Below, one piece after another: positions 40,167 to 49,156 of a DNA stretch of 64,000 nt; position 1 is the stretch's first letter; every line of letters starts with the position of its first letter. The stretch covers positions 2,294,001-2,358,000 of the forward strand of contig CBDDLH010000016.1 of the NCBI GenBank assembly GCA_965230565.1. Direction: 5' to 3'. The stretch is from BCD1 sp965230565. Its GTDB lineage: Bacteria; Bacteroidota; Bacteroidia; Chitinophagales; Saprospiraceae. The notes under the pieces were generated by a model that was not told the DNA's origin, ran no database searches, and saw only the letters and a list, made by a program, of their open reading frames with translations. The translations under genes and the position numbers were made by a program.

Positions 40167-42020
40167 ATGAATTTTTTAAAACAGCTTACTCCTTTCCCAT
40201 TTTTTATTTTCCTCTTTGTTCTATCCTTCCAGTTAAATGCGCAGGAACTGATCACCAACGTATACGCCCGGCAATCTTTTAGTCTGAATGGGCAGTGGCA
40301 ATACATCATTGACCCTTACGAGACGGGCTTTTACGACTACCGGTTTAAAGAAAAGTGGAAAAATGATCCGGGAGCATACTGGAACACCGATGTGCCAAAG
40401 GACCGTACTGCCATGCTGGAACATGGTTATGTCGACAAATACTCCCTGGAAGTACCGGGAGACTGGAATTCCAAGGATCCTAAATTCTTGTATTACGAAG
40501 GAACAGTCTGGTACAAAAAAGCCTTTGACTACCAAAAGGACCAACCTTCCAACAGGCTTTTTCTCTACTTTGGTGCGGTCAATTACCAGGCAGATGTTTA
40601 CCTGAATGGAAATAAACTGGGAAGCCACAAGGGAGGCTTTACACCATTCCAGTTTGAGATCCCGGATTCTGTCATGAGGGAGAAAGATAATTTCCTGGTG
40701 GTGAAAGTAGACAACAAACGGCATAAGGAAGAGGTGCCTACCGTCAATACCGACTGGTGGAATTATGGCGGCATCACCAGGGATGTTCTGGTCGTAGAAA
40801 CACCAGACATTTTTGTGGAGGACTATTTTCTGCAACTCAAAAAGGGAAGTACAAAACCGGATACAAAAAAGGCTGAAGCGACAGGCTGGATAAAATTGAA
40901 TGGTGCAAAAGCAGGTGAACTGGTCGATATTGAAATACCGGAATTAAACCTGAAAAAGACCATAAAATACACTGGCCCGGTCACCCATTTCTCTATGACC
41001 TTAGATGGAGTAGAACTTTGGTCAGACAAGCACCCCAAACTTTATGACATCCTGATCAAGACCCCAAAAGAGGAATTCACCGATAAGATCGGCTTCCGGA
41101 CGATTGAAGTTTCCGGAAAGCAGATATTGTTGAACGGAGAACCTGTCTTTTTTAGAGGAATCTGTCTGCATGAAGAGATCCCAATAGAGAGCAGACGTGC
41201 CTGTTCCAAAGAAGATGCTCTTACATTGTTGGGATGGGCCAGGGAGTTAAACTGCAATTTTGTGCGCCTGGCACATTATCCACATAACGAACACATCATC
41301 CGTGCAGCGGACTCCCTGGGGTTATTGTTATGGTCTGAGATCCCTGTTTACTGGACCATTGATTTTGGGAATCCCGAGGTATTGCCCAAGGCGCAAAATC
41401 AACTCAAAGAAATGATCGCCAGAGATCGTAACCGGGCCAGTATTATCATCTGGTCTGTCGGTAATGAAACTCCGGTTTCACCTGTCCGGACCAACTTTAT
41501 GAAAAGCCTTGTTGAAGAAGCACGCAAACTCGATTCAACCCGCCTGATCTCTGCTGCCCTGGAGGTGCATTACAATCCCGATATGAATACCATTAATGAC
41601 CCGCTGGGAGCACATACCGATGTGGTTTCCGTGAATGAATATCTTGGATGGTATATCGGTCTGCCTTCACACTGCCGGTCTGCCCAGTGGGAAACTGTGT
41701 ATGACAAGCCATTAATCATCAGTGAAACGGGGGCTGGCGCACATGCCGGTTTTCATGCGGATTCCCTGACCCGTTGGAGTGAGGAATACCAGGAGTGGTT
41801 CTATCGTGAGCAGGTAGCCATGATGAAGCGCATGCCGGATAATTATACCGGCTTTATGCCCTGGATCCTGGCTGATTTCCGGTCTCCGAAAAGGAATAAT
41901 CCTGCCTACCAGGATGGCTGGAACCGAAAAGGTCTGATCAGTAATGACGGTAAAAAGAAAAAGGCTTTTTATGTGCTCAAGAAATATTATGATGAAATAG
42001 AAAAGCGCAGCAAAGAATAA
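40167..42020 (+). CDS. Glycoside hydrolase family 2 (beta-glucuronidase/galactosidase-like)
   Basis: 617 residues. Signal peptide to LNAQ (about 25). Jelly-roll sugar-binding domain at about 35-205 (SLNGQWQYIIDPYE, GTVWYKKAFDY), Ig-like domain at about 210-300, and TIM barrel from about 305. GH2 signatures are NFVRLAHYPHNE, WSVGNETP (acid/base Glu434) and IISETGAGA (nucleophile Glu520). The layout and size are closest to beta-glucuronidase-type GH2 enzymes, but the aglycone side differs (FRSPKRNNP), so substrate is open. It acts in the periplasm on plant or algal oligosaccharides or glycosaminoglycan pieces. No Sus-type partner is adjacent. Confidence 0.92.
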   Translation: MNFLKQLTPFPFFIFLFVLSFQLNAQELITNVYARQSFSLNGQWQYIIDPYETGFYDYRFKEKWKNDPGAYWNTDVPKDRTAMLEHGYVDKYSLEVPGDWNSKDPKFLYYEGTVWYKKAFDYQKDQPSNRLFLYFGAVNYQADVYLNGNKLGSHKGGFTPFQFEIPDSVMREKDNFLVVKVDNKRHKEEVPTVNTDWWNYGGITRDVLVVETPDIFVEDYFLQLKKGSTKPDTKKAEATGWIKLNGAKAGELVDIEIPELNLKKTIKYTGPVTHFSMTLDGVELWSDKHPKLYDILIKTPKEEFTDKIGFRTIEVSGKQILLNGEPVFFRGICLHEEIPIESRRACSKEDALTLLGWARELNCNFVRLAHYPHNEHIIRAADSLGLLLWSEIPVYWTIDFGNPEVLPKAQNQLKEMIARDRNRASIIIWSVGNETPVSPVRTNFMKSLVEEARKLDSTRLISAALEVHYNPDMNTINDPLGAHTDVVSVNEYLGWYIGLPSHCRSAQWETVYDKPLIISETGAGAHAGFHADSLTRWSEEYQEWFYREQVAMMKRMPDNYTGFMPWILADFRSPKRNNPAYQDGWNRKGLISNDGKKKKAFYVLKKYYDEIEKRSKE

Positions 42021-42389
42021 TATTATCCAGCTGTCATATAACTTCAACTTACGGAGAATTGCTAATCTCAAGGGGCGGAAAACGCCCTAACGGTCAAAAT
42101 ACCACATCAATTGGCCAATTTTCTGGTATTCCACAACTCAAAGCGCATATACCTTTGCGCCGTCAATTTTGACAAATACCCAAGCCGTAAAGTCGGCAAT
42201 TCATTAGATTTTAAAACACAGTGATCGGTTCCGGTTCCCGGGTTCGAATTCAGGGTTCGTTTTTATCGGAGATTTTCAATTGTTGAATAAATAACTCCTG
42301 AGCATATTGATTCTTCAAATACTTTGAATAACCCGAAACATGAAACACGCGACCTGTAACCTGATTTAATTCATTAAAAAACTATTATT
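42021..42389. other. Gene-free stretch after the glycosidase
   Basis: 369 bp without a credible ORF. It holds a short GGGCG/CGCCC hairpin (42073-42087) without a U tract. A degenerate GGTTC-rich segment (about 42227-42262) recalls the other short-period repeats of the window. The last 60 bp form the A/T-rich leader of the next gene. Confidence 0.5.
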
Positions 42390-42974
42390 ATGAAAACCAT
42401 GAATCGTATTTTAATTAGTTTGACTTTGAGTTTGTTTTTCAGCATTGTAGCTGTAGCCAACAATTACAATCCGACATTATCAGTAGAAGGTAATAATTTG
42501 TATATATCCATTGAGCAGATTGATGAGCGAACTGTCGTCTGGATCGAAGATGTCAATGGATTCACATGGGTGGAAGAAAAAGTAATCAGCACGGAAGCAT
42601 TTAAAAAAGTATTCAACCTGGAAAAACTTCCACGGGGATCATACAATTTGATTATCAAGTCTGATTCCAGGGAAATGGTTCAGCCTTTTACCCTTTCATC
42701 CAATGCAGTGATGATTGATGAAAGTAAACGTGCAGAATACTTCCAGGCCAACATGTCACAAAAACGTTCGAAGGTAAATGTTGCTCTGCAAAACCCGACA
42801 GGTAGTGAAGTGAGGATTACGGTAATCAACACAAAAGGTATCAAGGTTTTTCATGACACGGTTAAAGAAAATGTCATCGATAAAAATTATAACCTCAAGT
42901 TTTTACCTTCCGGAAATTACGCGGTTGTAGTTGATAATGGCCATGAAGCTTTTACATGGTTAATTAATCTGTAA
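42390..42974 (+). CDS. Secreted hypothetical protein
   Basis: 194 residues with a signal peptide (MKTMNRILISLTLSLFFSIVAVAN). The mature part has two Ig/T9SS-tail-like repeats: WIEDVNGFTWVEEKVI to LPRGSYNLIIKSDS, and VALQNPTGSEVRITVINTKGIKVFHDTV to LPSGNYAVVVDNG. The second half looks like a Por-secretion C-terminal domain (LPSGNYAVVV), but no catalytic domain is attached, so it may be a small surface or adhesion protein. A strong terminator follows. Confidence 0.7.
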   Translation: MKTMNRILISLTLSLFFSIVAVANNYNPTLSVEGNNLYISIEQIDERTVVWIEDVNGFTWVEEKVISTEAFKKVFNLEKLPRGSYNLIIKSDSREMVQPFTLSSNAVMIDESKRAEYFQANMSQKRSKVNVALQNPTGSEVRITVINTKGIKVFHDTVKENVIDKNYNLKFLPSGNYAVVVDNGHEAFTWLINL

Positions 42975-43021
42975 CTGACTGAATTTATCAGGAAGAATAT
43001 TCTTGAAAAATCGAAATAAGG

Positions 43022-43058
43022 AAGAAGCCGTCTCATCACGAGGCGGCTTCTTTTTTTT
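43022..43058 (+). terminator. Rho-independent terminator
   Basis: Stem GAAGCCGTCTC/GAGGCGGCTTC (43024-43034, 43040-43050, one G-T pair) followed by eight T. It sits between the convergent secreted-protein and cupin genes. Confidence 0.9.
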
Positions 43059-43075
43059 GCAGTTGAATAAGCTTA

Positions 43076-43555
43076 CTAAACTTCACTATTCTCCAACATA
43101 ACTGCCAATGGCGGCCCGATCAGTTGCAGGTCATGACGACCGGCAATTGCATTGACATCCAGTGTTTCGGGAGAGGCAGCAGCAGTATCAGCAACTTCCT
43201 CAAGAAAATCAGCCAACCCGCACGGACTGAAAACGTTGATGAAACGAGCAGGCTCTTCTGACATGTTGGCAAAGGTATGTGGAACGCCCTTGGGAATATA
43301 AACAATATCGCCTGCCGTTACTTCCGTGAGTTCATCTCCATTTTTCATAAGAAGTGTTCCTTCAAGTATGTAAAATAACTCATCAGCATTTGGGTGAATA
43401 TGGAGTGGCGGTCCAGATTTATACCCACTGGTAACGATCCAAAAATCCATTACACCATTTGTATTGTGCTTGTCCAGTTTAAACTGCACCTGCTCTCCCG
43501 GAAGAGGATTAATTACTTTACCTTCTGCTGCACGAATAATACTTGCTTTTGTCAT
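43076..43555 (-). CDS. Cupin-domain protein
   Basis: 159 residues, a single cupin barrel. Metal site: His52 and His54 (LHIHPNADE), Glu59 and His93 (GVPHTF), the full HxH-x4-E...H set. Small single-cupin proteins of this kind include quercetinase-like dioxygenases, isomerases and pure binding proteins; the reaction cannot be named. No signal peptide. It lies downstream of the MalT-like regulator in the same direction with a 340-bp gap containing two GGTATGATT repeats, so it is a likely target gene. Confidence 0.9.
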   Translation of the reverse strand: MTKASIIRAAEGKVINPLPGEQVQFKLDKHNTNGVMDFWIVTSGYKSGPPLHIHPNADELFYILEGTLLMKNGDELTEVTAGDIVYIPKGVPHTFANMSEEPARFINVFSPCGLADFLEEVADTAAASPETLDVNAIAGRHDLQLIGPPLAVMLENSEV

Positions 43556-43633
43556 GATATTTTAAGTTTTTTTGAAATAATTAAATTGACAAGGCAAAGA
43601 TGGAGTTCATGGAAAGCAACTACATCGTACTAA

Positions 43634-43664
43634 GGTATGATTGATGGTACCAGAGGGTATGATT
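43634..43664 (-). promoter_or_regulatory. 22-bp-spaced direct repeats upstream of the cupin gene
   Basis: GGTATGATT occurs at 43634-43642 and 43656-43664, one step of 22 bp (two helix turns). The site is 79 bp before the cupin ATG. Direct repeats are the typical binding sites of MalT-like regulators, and one is encoded next door. The remaining gap (43665-43895) shows nothing coding. Confidence 0.4.
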
Positions 43665-43895
43665 TTGAGTAAGAGGATATGAGTAAAGAGTGCGAAATGC
43701 AGCGTGATGAGTACAGAATTTGGAGAAATGAATATTCAAGATTCCGGCACTGCCAGTGCGCGAATCTCCCGATGGTCGATTTTGCTTTTGGCTATTTGCG
43801 CAGGGAAAAGGCGAAATTTGATTGTCGGAAACTTCCTTAGTGGTTAGACAATCAATAAGGTAACCAAAATGATTAGATTGTTTTTTCCTACCCCC

Positions 43896-46553
43896 TTAAA
43901 CCAAATTCAGTGCCCTCGCCCGGGCGGCGGCTTCGCCACGGGAAGCAACAGCCATTTTTGAAAGGATCTTGGTCACGTGGGATTTGACCGTGCGCTCGGA
44001 GATAAATAACTGATCGGCGATGGTTTTATTGGAGGCGCCTTTACAAATTAATTTTAAGACTTCCACTTCACGCGGACTTAATGTTTCTCCGGTTGAAGCT
44101 ATTTTTTGTGGCAGGAAAATTTGCTGTTGTTTCATTTGGGTAAGGATATCCGAACAAAAAGTAACCTGAAGTCCTTCCTGTATGGCCAATTCCAGCAAGG
44201 GAATTACCTTTTCACCTTCTGCCATTAAAATCCCCGGCATCTTTTGACGGGCAAGCCTGCCCAACAACAGGGAAAATTCTCCAATAGCTTCTCTCTTCTG
44301 CCCCAGATCCAGATACAATACTGCAAGTTCGAGATTTGGAATGCCCATTAATATCATTGACCGAACCATATTTTGATTTTCCTCCCTGGTTTGTTTAAGT
44401 AATTTAATGGAGGTATTATTGTTTGAAGAGTCCTGATCAACCCAACTGGAAATAACAGAAAAAGGCAAACTCCATTCCGGAATGACGTAGCCCTGACTGG
44501 AAGATATGACAACTTGAAACTGATCGCGTAATGTTCTCAACTTTTCCAATCTGCCTTGTAACCAATAGGATCGTGCCAGAGCGTAATAATACTGGCCTAA
44601 ATACAACTGATGCGCCTGGGATTCCGCAGCAAGGGTGAAAGCGCTTTGAGCACATGGTTCAACCCGGGAATATTCCCCTTTGGCAAGGTTTAACATCATG
44701 AACAAAAGATCGGTAATTACATCTGTCCAGCCTAACCCTCCCAATTGAAGGCTAATCTCTTTAGAACGGTTAATTGCGATGGTTGATTCTTCCAGCTTCC
44801 CCTGTAACAACAAACAACCTCCTAACATCATCTGGATACCAGCTTCGGCATTTCCAACAGGTTTTTGAGAACTTTGAAGGATGCTTTTACATAAATATTC
44901 AACTTCCTCAACATCCGCTTTCCCAAACAATAATTCAGGGCTCACTCCCTGTGCCATCATCTGGATGGCTGCAGGATCCTTTGTCGAACGCACAGTTTCC
45001 AGGATGATTTGAAAAGCCTCATCAACTTCCTGCCAGTTACGAAAATAATTGGCTGCCCACATCCTGATTAGACTGGCAGCAACCTTTTGCTGGGGTGTCC
45101 TGGCTTTTTCCTTTAACTGACGACCTACATTTGCTGCATCTTCAAACCGCATCTGCCCAACGTAGACCTGTCCCAAAGCCAATAAAAGATAACGTTCGCC
45201 TTCCTCTTCCTCAAGACTAAAGTAGGCTAATGATTTTTCTAACAAAGCCTCTGCATCTCCCATCCGACCCTGCTGGACCAGACTGTATCCTTGCAGTAAT
45301 TGTAGCCAGGGCGTATTTTCAAAAACCTCTTCCGGTAAAACTTTTAACCACTTTTCCTGTAACCGAACAAACCCTCCTTGCAGTTGCTTTTTACCAACCT
45401 CAACAATTAATTCAACAGCTTTCAGCCATGCTTCGGCCAGCAAAAAATGATGTATCTTCTGCTCTGATTGTCTCATGGCCTTCCCAGCTCTGACATGCAT
45501 TTCTTTGATTTGGTCTCCACTGAACTCCTGCTTAAGTTTTCGAACCAAAAAAGCAGCAAACAAATCATGATATCGGAAAACATCTTCCTCTCCTTCCGTT
45601 GCCATAAGGAATAAATTCCTGCGGTACAAAGTATCCAGCATTTCCAGAGCATTATCACGGCCGGTCATTGTTTTGCAGATATCAGGTATCAGTTCGGAAA
45701 GAATGGCCGTTTGCAGCAAAAAATCCTGTAGATCCTCAGACTGCTTATGAAAAGCCTCTTCTGCCAAAAGGTCAAATATTTGGCGATTGGAACTGGTCAA
45801 TTTTTCAATTTGAGAAAACTGTTTTTCTTTTTTGTCAGCAGGGATCGAAACTGCCAGCAAACAAAGTGCGGCCACCCAACCCTCTGTTTGCCGATAGAGA
45901 TATTGCAATTCTTCAGCAGACAACTTAAGATGCATTTGTTCATTCAAAAAAATCTCCGTTTCTGATTCATTGAACCAAAGGTCGGATAATTCAAAAACAG
46001 CCAGTTGTCTCCGGGATTGGAAACGTGCAATTGACAGAGCAGGTTCATGACGGGTAGTGACCAGTAAATGTATATTTTCCGGCATGTGATCCAAAAAATA
46101 GTCAATGCCTTTAATTATCCCGTCATGCTCAATGTCATGCAAATCATCGAGCACCACCAGGGCTGATACAAAGTTGCTGTCGAGCAAATCATTGATCAAT
46201 ACCGCCATCAATTTATTCATCTCTTTTTCAGGGTCGGATAATCCCGGCAAAATATTGGCTGCGGTTTTGACACTTACGTTAGATAACTTCTGAAAAGCAG
46301 CAACCCAGACATTCAAAAAACGGAACGGATCATTATCTGATTCATCCAGTCGCAACCAGGTGCGTTGGTTGTCTTTAAAACTATCAAAAACTGCAGCAGC
46401 AATGGTTGTTTTTCCGGAACCGGCAGGAGCTGTGAGCAGGGTTATTTTGTTGTTTAGTACAGCATTGGAAATACGTCCCGTCAATAGCGGACGGTCCACT
46501 ATTTGAGCAGCCTTTCGCGGAGGCATGAGTTTCGTTCTTGGAAAGGTATTCAT
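43896..46553 (-). CDS. LuxR-family ATP-dependent regulator (MalT/LAL type)
   Basis: 885 residues from MNTFPRTKLMPPRK; a longer start at 46700 adds an unlikely stretch. Layout of large ATP-binding LuxR regulators: P-loop APAGSGKT (42-49), a DDLHDI-type Walker B, a helical TPR-like middle (about 330-800) and a C-terminal LuxR HTH (about 818-880: LSPREVEVLKLICKGASNKTIADQLFISERTVKSHV). MalT-type proteins sense a small ligand and multimerise on direct repeats. The inducer is unknown; the nearby cupin gene with 22-bp direct repeats is a candidate target. Confidence 0.93.
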   Translation of the reverse strand: MNTFPRTKLMPPRKAAQIVDRPLLTGRISNAVLNNKITLLTAPAGSGKTTIAAAVFDSFKDNQRTWLRLDESDNDPFRFLNVWVAAFQKLSNVSVKTAANILPGLSDPEKEMNKLMAVLINDLLDSNFVSALVVLDDLHDIEHDGIIKGIDYFLDHMPENIHLLVTTRHEPALSIARFQSRRQLAVFELSDLWFNESETEIFLNEQMHLKLSAEELQYLYRQTEGWVAALCLLAVSIPADKKEKQFSQIEKLTSSNRQIFDLLAEEAFHKQSEDLQDFLLQTAILSELIPDICKTMTGRDNALEMLDTLYRRNLFLMATEGEEDVFRYHDLFAAFLVRKLKQEFSGDQIKEMHVRAGKAMRQSEQKIHHFLLAEAWLKAVELIVEVGKKQLQGGFVRLQEKWLKVLPEEVFENTPWLQLLQGYSLVQQGRMGDAEALLEKSLAYFSLEEEEGERYLLLALGQVYVGQMRFEDAANVGRQLKEKARTPQQKVAASLIRMWAANYFRNWQEVDEAFQIILETVRSTKDPAAIQMMAQGVSPELLFGKADVEEVEYLCKSILQSSQKPVGNAEAGIQMMLGGCLLLQGKLEESTIAINRSKEISLQLGGLGWTDVITDLLFMMLNLAKGEYSRVEPCAQSAFTLAAESQAHQLYLGQYYYALARSYWLQGRLEKLRTLRDQFQVVISSSQGYVIPEWSLPFSVISSWVDQDSSNNNTSIKLLKQTREENQNMVRSMILMGIPNLELAVLYLDLGQKREAIGEFSLLLGRLARQKMPGILMAEGEKVIPLLELAIQEGLQVTFCSDILTQMKQQQIFLPQKIASTGETLSPREVEVLKLICKGASNKTIADQLFISERTVKSHVTKILSKMAVASRGEAAARARALNLV

Positions 46554-46784
46554 ATATAATTCCTGAAAGCTTTTGATATACAATGGCAATAAAATTAGTG
46601 TCAAAAAGTCATTTTGCAAAACGGAGGGTATTATTTCTGGCCGGCAGGAATTGTCCTGATAGCGATAACAAATCCTAAATTTTCTCCGGTTTTCAGCCAA
46701 ATTTTTACCATTCAGAACACCAAACCTACCATTCAGAACATTTCAGGGTAAAATTTGAGTTTTCTAGTCAATCATGTCTAATAT

Positions 46785-46981
46785 TATTTTTGGAAAGAAC
46801 GGGGTAGTTTGAATAGCTATTCAAAATTCTAAACCAACCGGGGTAAGATTATGGAGAACATTTAGATCTATTGTTGTTCAAGTCAATGATCCTCAGTGTC
46901 AGGAAAAAGGGAAAGGACTTTTTTCCTGACATTCGATTTTTTTCAAACCGGGGGAATTATTTCTCCCGGTTTGCTTTTTTT
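46785..46981 (+). ncRNA. Candidate small RNA opposite to its neighbours
   Basis: The 436-bp gap between two minus-strand genes holds a plus-strand unit: TATTTTTG (46785-46792, TAnnTTTG-type), an 18-bp palindrome TTTGAATAGCTATTCAAA (46808-46825), a long hairpin TGTCAGGAAAAA/TTTTTTCCTGACA (46897-46931), and a terminator hairpin with T7 (46944-46981). No ORF of useful size fits. Predicted RNA of about 180 nt. Family unknown. It could also be antisense control of the neighbours, though it does not overlap either CDS. Confidence 0.4.
46944..46981 (+). terminator. Rho-independent terminator (plus strand)
   Basis: CAAACCGGG (46944-46952) pairs with CCCGGTTTG (46965-46973), loop GGAATTATTTCT, then a T tract. 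The next gene to the right runs on the other strand and ends at 46990, so this terminator must serve a plus-strand transcript without a known gene. Confidence 0.8.
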
Positions 46982-46989
46982 AGGACTAC

Positions 46990-47692
46990 CTATTTCAAAA
47001 ATCTTGCCACAAACCCCTCCTTGTACGCCCTGCCAATGGGAATGGTCGTTTCATCACCCAGCAGGACCCTGTTACCGGATACTTTTTCCACTTTCGATAT
47101 GTTGACAATATAGGATTTGTGAATACGAATGAATTGCTCTTCATTCAATTGTTCTAACCAGTACCGGAGTGGTTCAGAAGAGAGGTGGCGGTCTTTACCA
47201 ACGAATAATTCTGTATAATCGGCATCGGATTTGATGTACTTTATTTCATCAATGACGATCTTGATGTGATCGTAAGCCCGATTTGATAAACATCGTTTTC
47301 TGAACAGGCTTTATTTCGACATCATTATCGGCCAGTGATTTCACGGCTTTTAAAGGTACTTTAGCTACAGCCTTCACAAACCTTTGGAAAGAAAAAGGTT
47401 TCAGTAAATAATCAACTACATTAAACTCATACCCCTGAAGGGCATAATCTGCAAAAGCGGTGGTCAGAATGACAGCCGGAGGGTTGGGCATAGCTTTCAA
47501 AAAATCAATCCCGGAAATTTTTGGCAAATGAATGTCCAGAAAGATCAGATCCACCTCATTTGATTTTAAGAATTCCATAGCATCGATGGCATTGGAGAAA
47601 GTATCTACCAAATCCAAAGTCCCCAGATCCTTGATATACTTTTTCAAAATGCGTTGGGCAGGGGGTTGATCTTCAACGATTATGCATTTCAT
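46990..47692 (-). pseudogene. LytTR response regulator, split by a one-base frameshift
   Basis: The receiver domain is complete (MKCIIVEDQPPAQRILKKYI, phospho-acceptor Asp53 in FLDIHLP, Lys98 in YLLKPF). After TMFIKSG the frame breaks and ends at 47249. Skipping one base (A at 47274/47275) restores YDHIKIVIDEIKYIKSDADY and the full LytTR DNA-binding domain (RHLSSEPLRYWLEQL, FIRIHKSYIVNISKVE, TTIPIGRAYKEGFVARFLK). The product would be about 233 residues, normal for the family. It is 211 bp from the LytS-type kinase in the same direction and is its evident partner. Sequencing indel or true mutation not decidable. Confidence 0.85.
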
Positions 47693-47709
47693 GGTTTGCT
47701 TTTCAGTTC

Positions 47710-47756
47710 AGTGTTCAGTGACGGCCTGACTCAGAGTCAGGCCGTCACTGAACACT
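47710..47756. repeat. 47-bp perfect palindrome
   Basis: Two 23-bp arms (47710-47732, 47734-47756) around one central base, core GACGGCCTGACTC/GAGTCAGGCCGTC. It lies between the kinase and regulator genes. No T tract. It may be a mobile palindromic repeat or slow transcription within the operon. Confidence 0.75.
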
Positions 47757-47903
47757 CTCCCTATATATAAAAGCCACGAGAACCTAAAACGTGACATTTT
47801 TTTCACAACTATTTTCCTAGTTTAACACTTTTTCCGGAAATGAGGGCCTTATTTCCGGGTTTTATGAAAATTGGAATGAGTTCCATACTCCGGTTGAAGT
47901 GTC

Positions 47904-48935
47904 TCAAATCTGTTGACTTGAGTTCAACTGCATCGTCAGCCGAACCTCGTAACTGGAATCACCTTTAATAATCTCTAGCTGATGCGCGTCCGGATAGAGC
48001 AATTCAAGTCTTTTTTGCACATTTTGCAAACCAATTCCCTGAGATAGATTATCAGCATTGGATTGAGGACGATAGGAATTTCTACAGACAAACTCCAATA
48101 CGCCTGTTTCAGATAACCTGATCACCACATCAATCTCAATATCACTGGCCTGGCTTGCAGTGCTATGCTTAAAGGCATTTTCAATAAATACGATAAGAAT
48201 CAAAGGAGCAATGCGGTAGCCTTCCCGAATGTTCTCGGCTTTAAAATTTACTTTGCCTCGCTCTTCAATCTGCAACTCATTGAGGTTGATGAAGTTTTTC
48301 AATTGTGAGATCTCTTTGGACAGTTGTACATATTTTTCACGGCATTCATACAGCATATATCTCAATACGCCAGAAAGTTCAAGAATGATCTCCGGTGTTT
48401 TCGGGGAATTCTCTATGGCGTAGGAATAAAGATTATTCAGGTTATTAAAAAGAAAATGCGGATTGATCTGTGATTTCAAAAACTGTAATTCACTCTCCTG
48501 TACAACCGATTTCAACGCATCTACTTCACGTTGTTTCCCCAGGGCATCCCAGCCAAATTTAAATCCTGACAAAACGGTAATTACAGGCAAAATACCCAAA
48601 AGCGTATAAAACACTCCGGGAAACCTCTTGCCACGTGTATCCGGGAAGTAGATCTGTTCGATCACCAATTCCTCTACGAGTATAACCCCGGCAATTATCA
48701 AAACAACATAGATAATGAATGGCAAATAATTCTTTTTGTAAAAATACCTTGGCAATAAAAGGTAATTAATGGCAAAGGCTGCCAGCGCATAACTCAGAAA
48801 ATACCACACATCATAAATTTTTAACTGTGGATTTTGCCTGTCATAAGTAGAAAAAATAAAGACAGCAAGGTGTAACACCAATTGAAAAAGAATCTCCTTA
48901 TACGGTATAGATATGCGACTAGCCGGTTTTGTCAT
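47904..48935 (-). CDS. LytS/YehU-type sensor histidine kinase
   Basis: 343 residues. Four TM helices (about 12-30, 43-62, 70-92, 106-126), a short coiled linker, then a His-kinase domain of the LytS type: phospho-acceptor His160 in SQINPHFLFNNLNNLYS and ATP-binding part with IENAFKHS and GIGLQNVQKRLELLYP. No extracytoplasmic sensor domain, so the signal is probably sensed in or at the membrane. Pairs with the LytTR regulator downstream. Confidence 0.93.
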   Translation of the reverse strand: MTKPASRISIPYKEILFQLVLHLAVFIFSTYDRQNPQLKIYDVWYFLSYALAAFAINYLLLPRYFYKKNYLPFIIYVVLIIAGVILVEELVIEQIYFPDTRGKRFPGVFYTLLGILPVITVLSGFKFGWDALGKQREVDALKSVVQESELQFLKSQINPHFLFNNLNNLYSYAIENSPKTPEIILELSGVLRYMLYECREKYVQLSKEISQLKNFINLNELQIEERGKVNFKAENIREGYRIAPLILIVFIENAFKHSTASQASDIEIDVVIRLSETGVLEFVCRNSYRPQSNADNLSQGIGLQNVQKRLELLYPDAHQLEIIKGDSSYEVRLTMQLNSSQQI

Positions 48936-49156
48936 ATTTCAAATATATGACTTGCCTTCAACATACAAAAAATTAACCCTGCAAACAGCCTAAACAACAG
49001 GGTAAACAACCTAAAAAGACCTTTATCTATATCAACTATGTCGTTTACGGGGCTTTTTTTGCTGTTTAAAGATTTTATTTTTTGATTAAACAAAAATATC
49101 CTTCTTTTGCATTGTCAATTTTTAATAACCTATTAGTCATATAAAACAAATCGACC

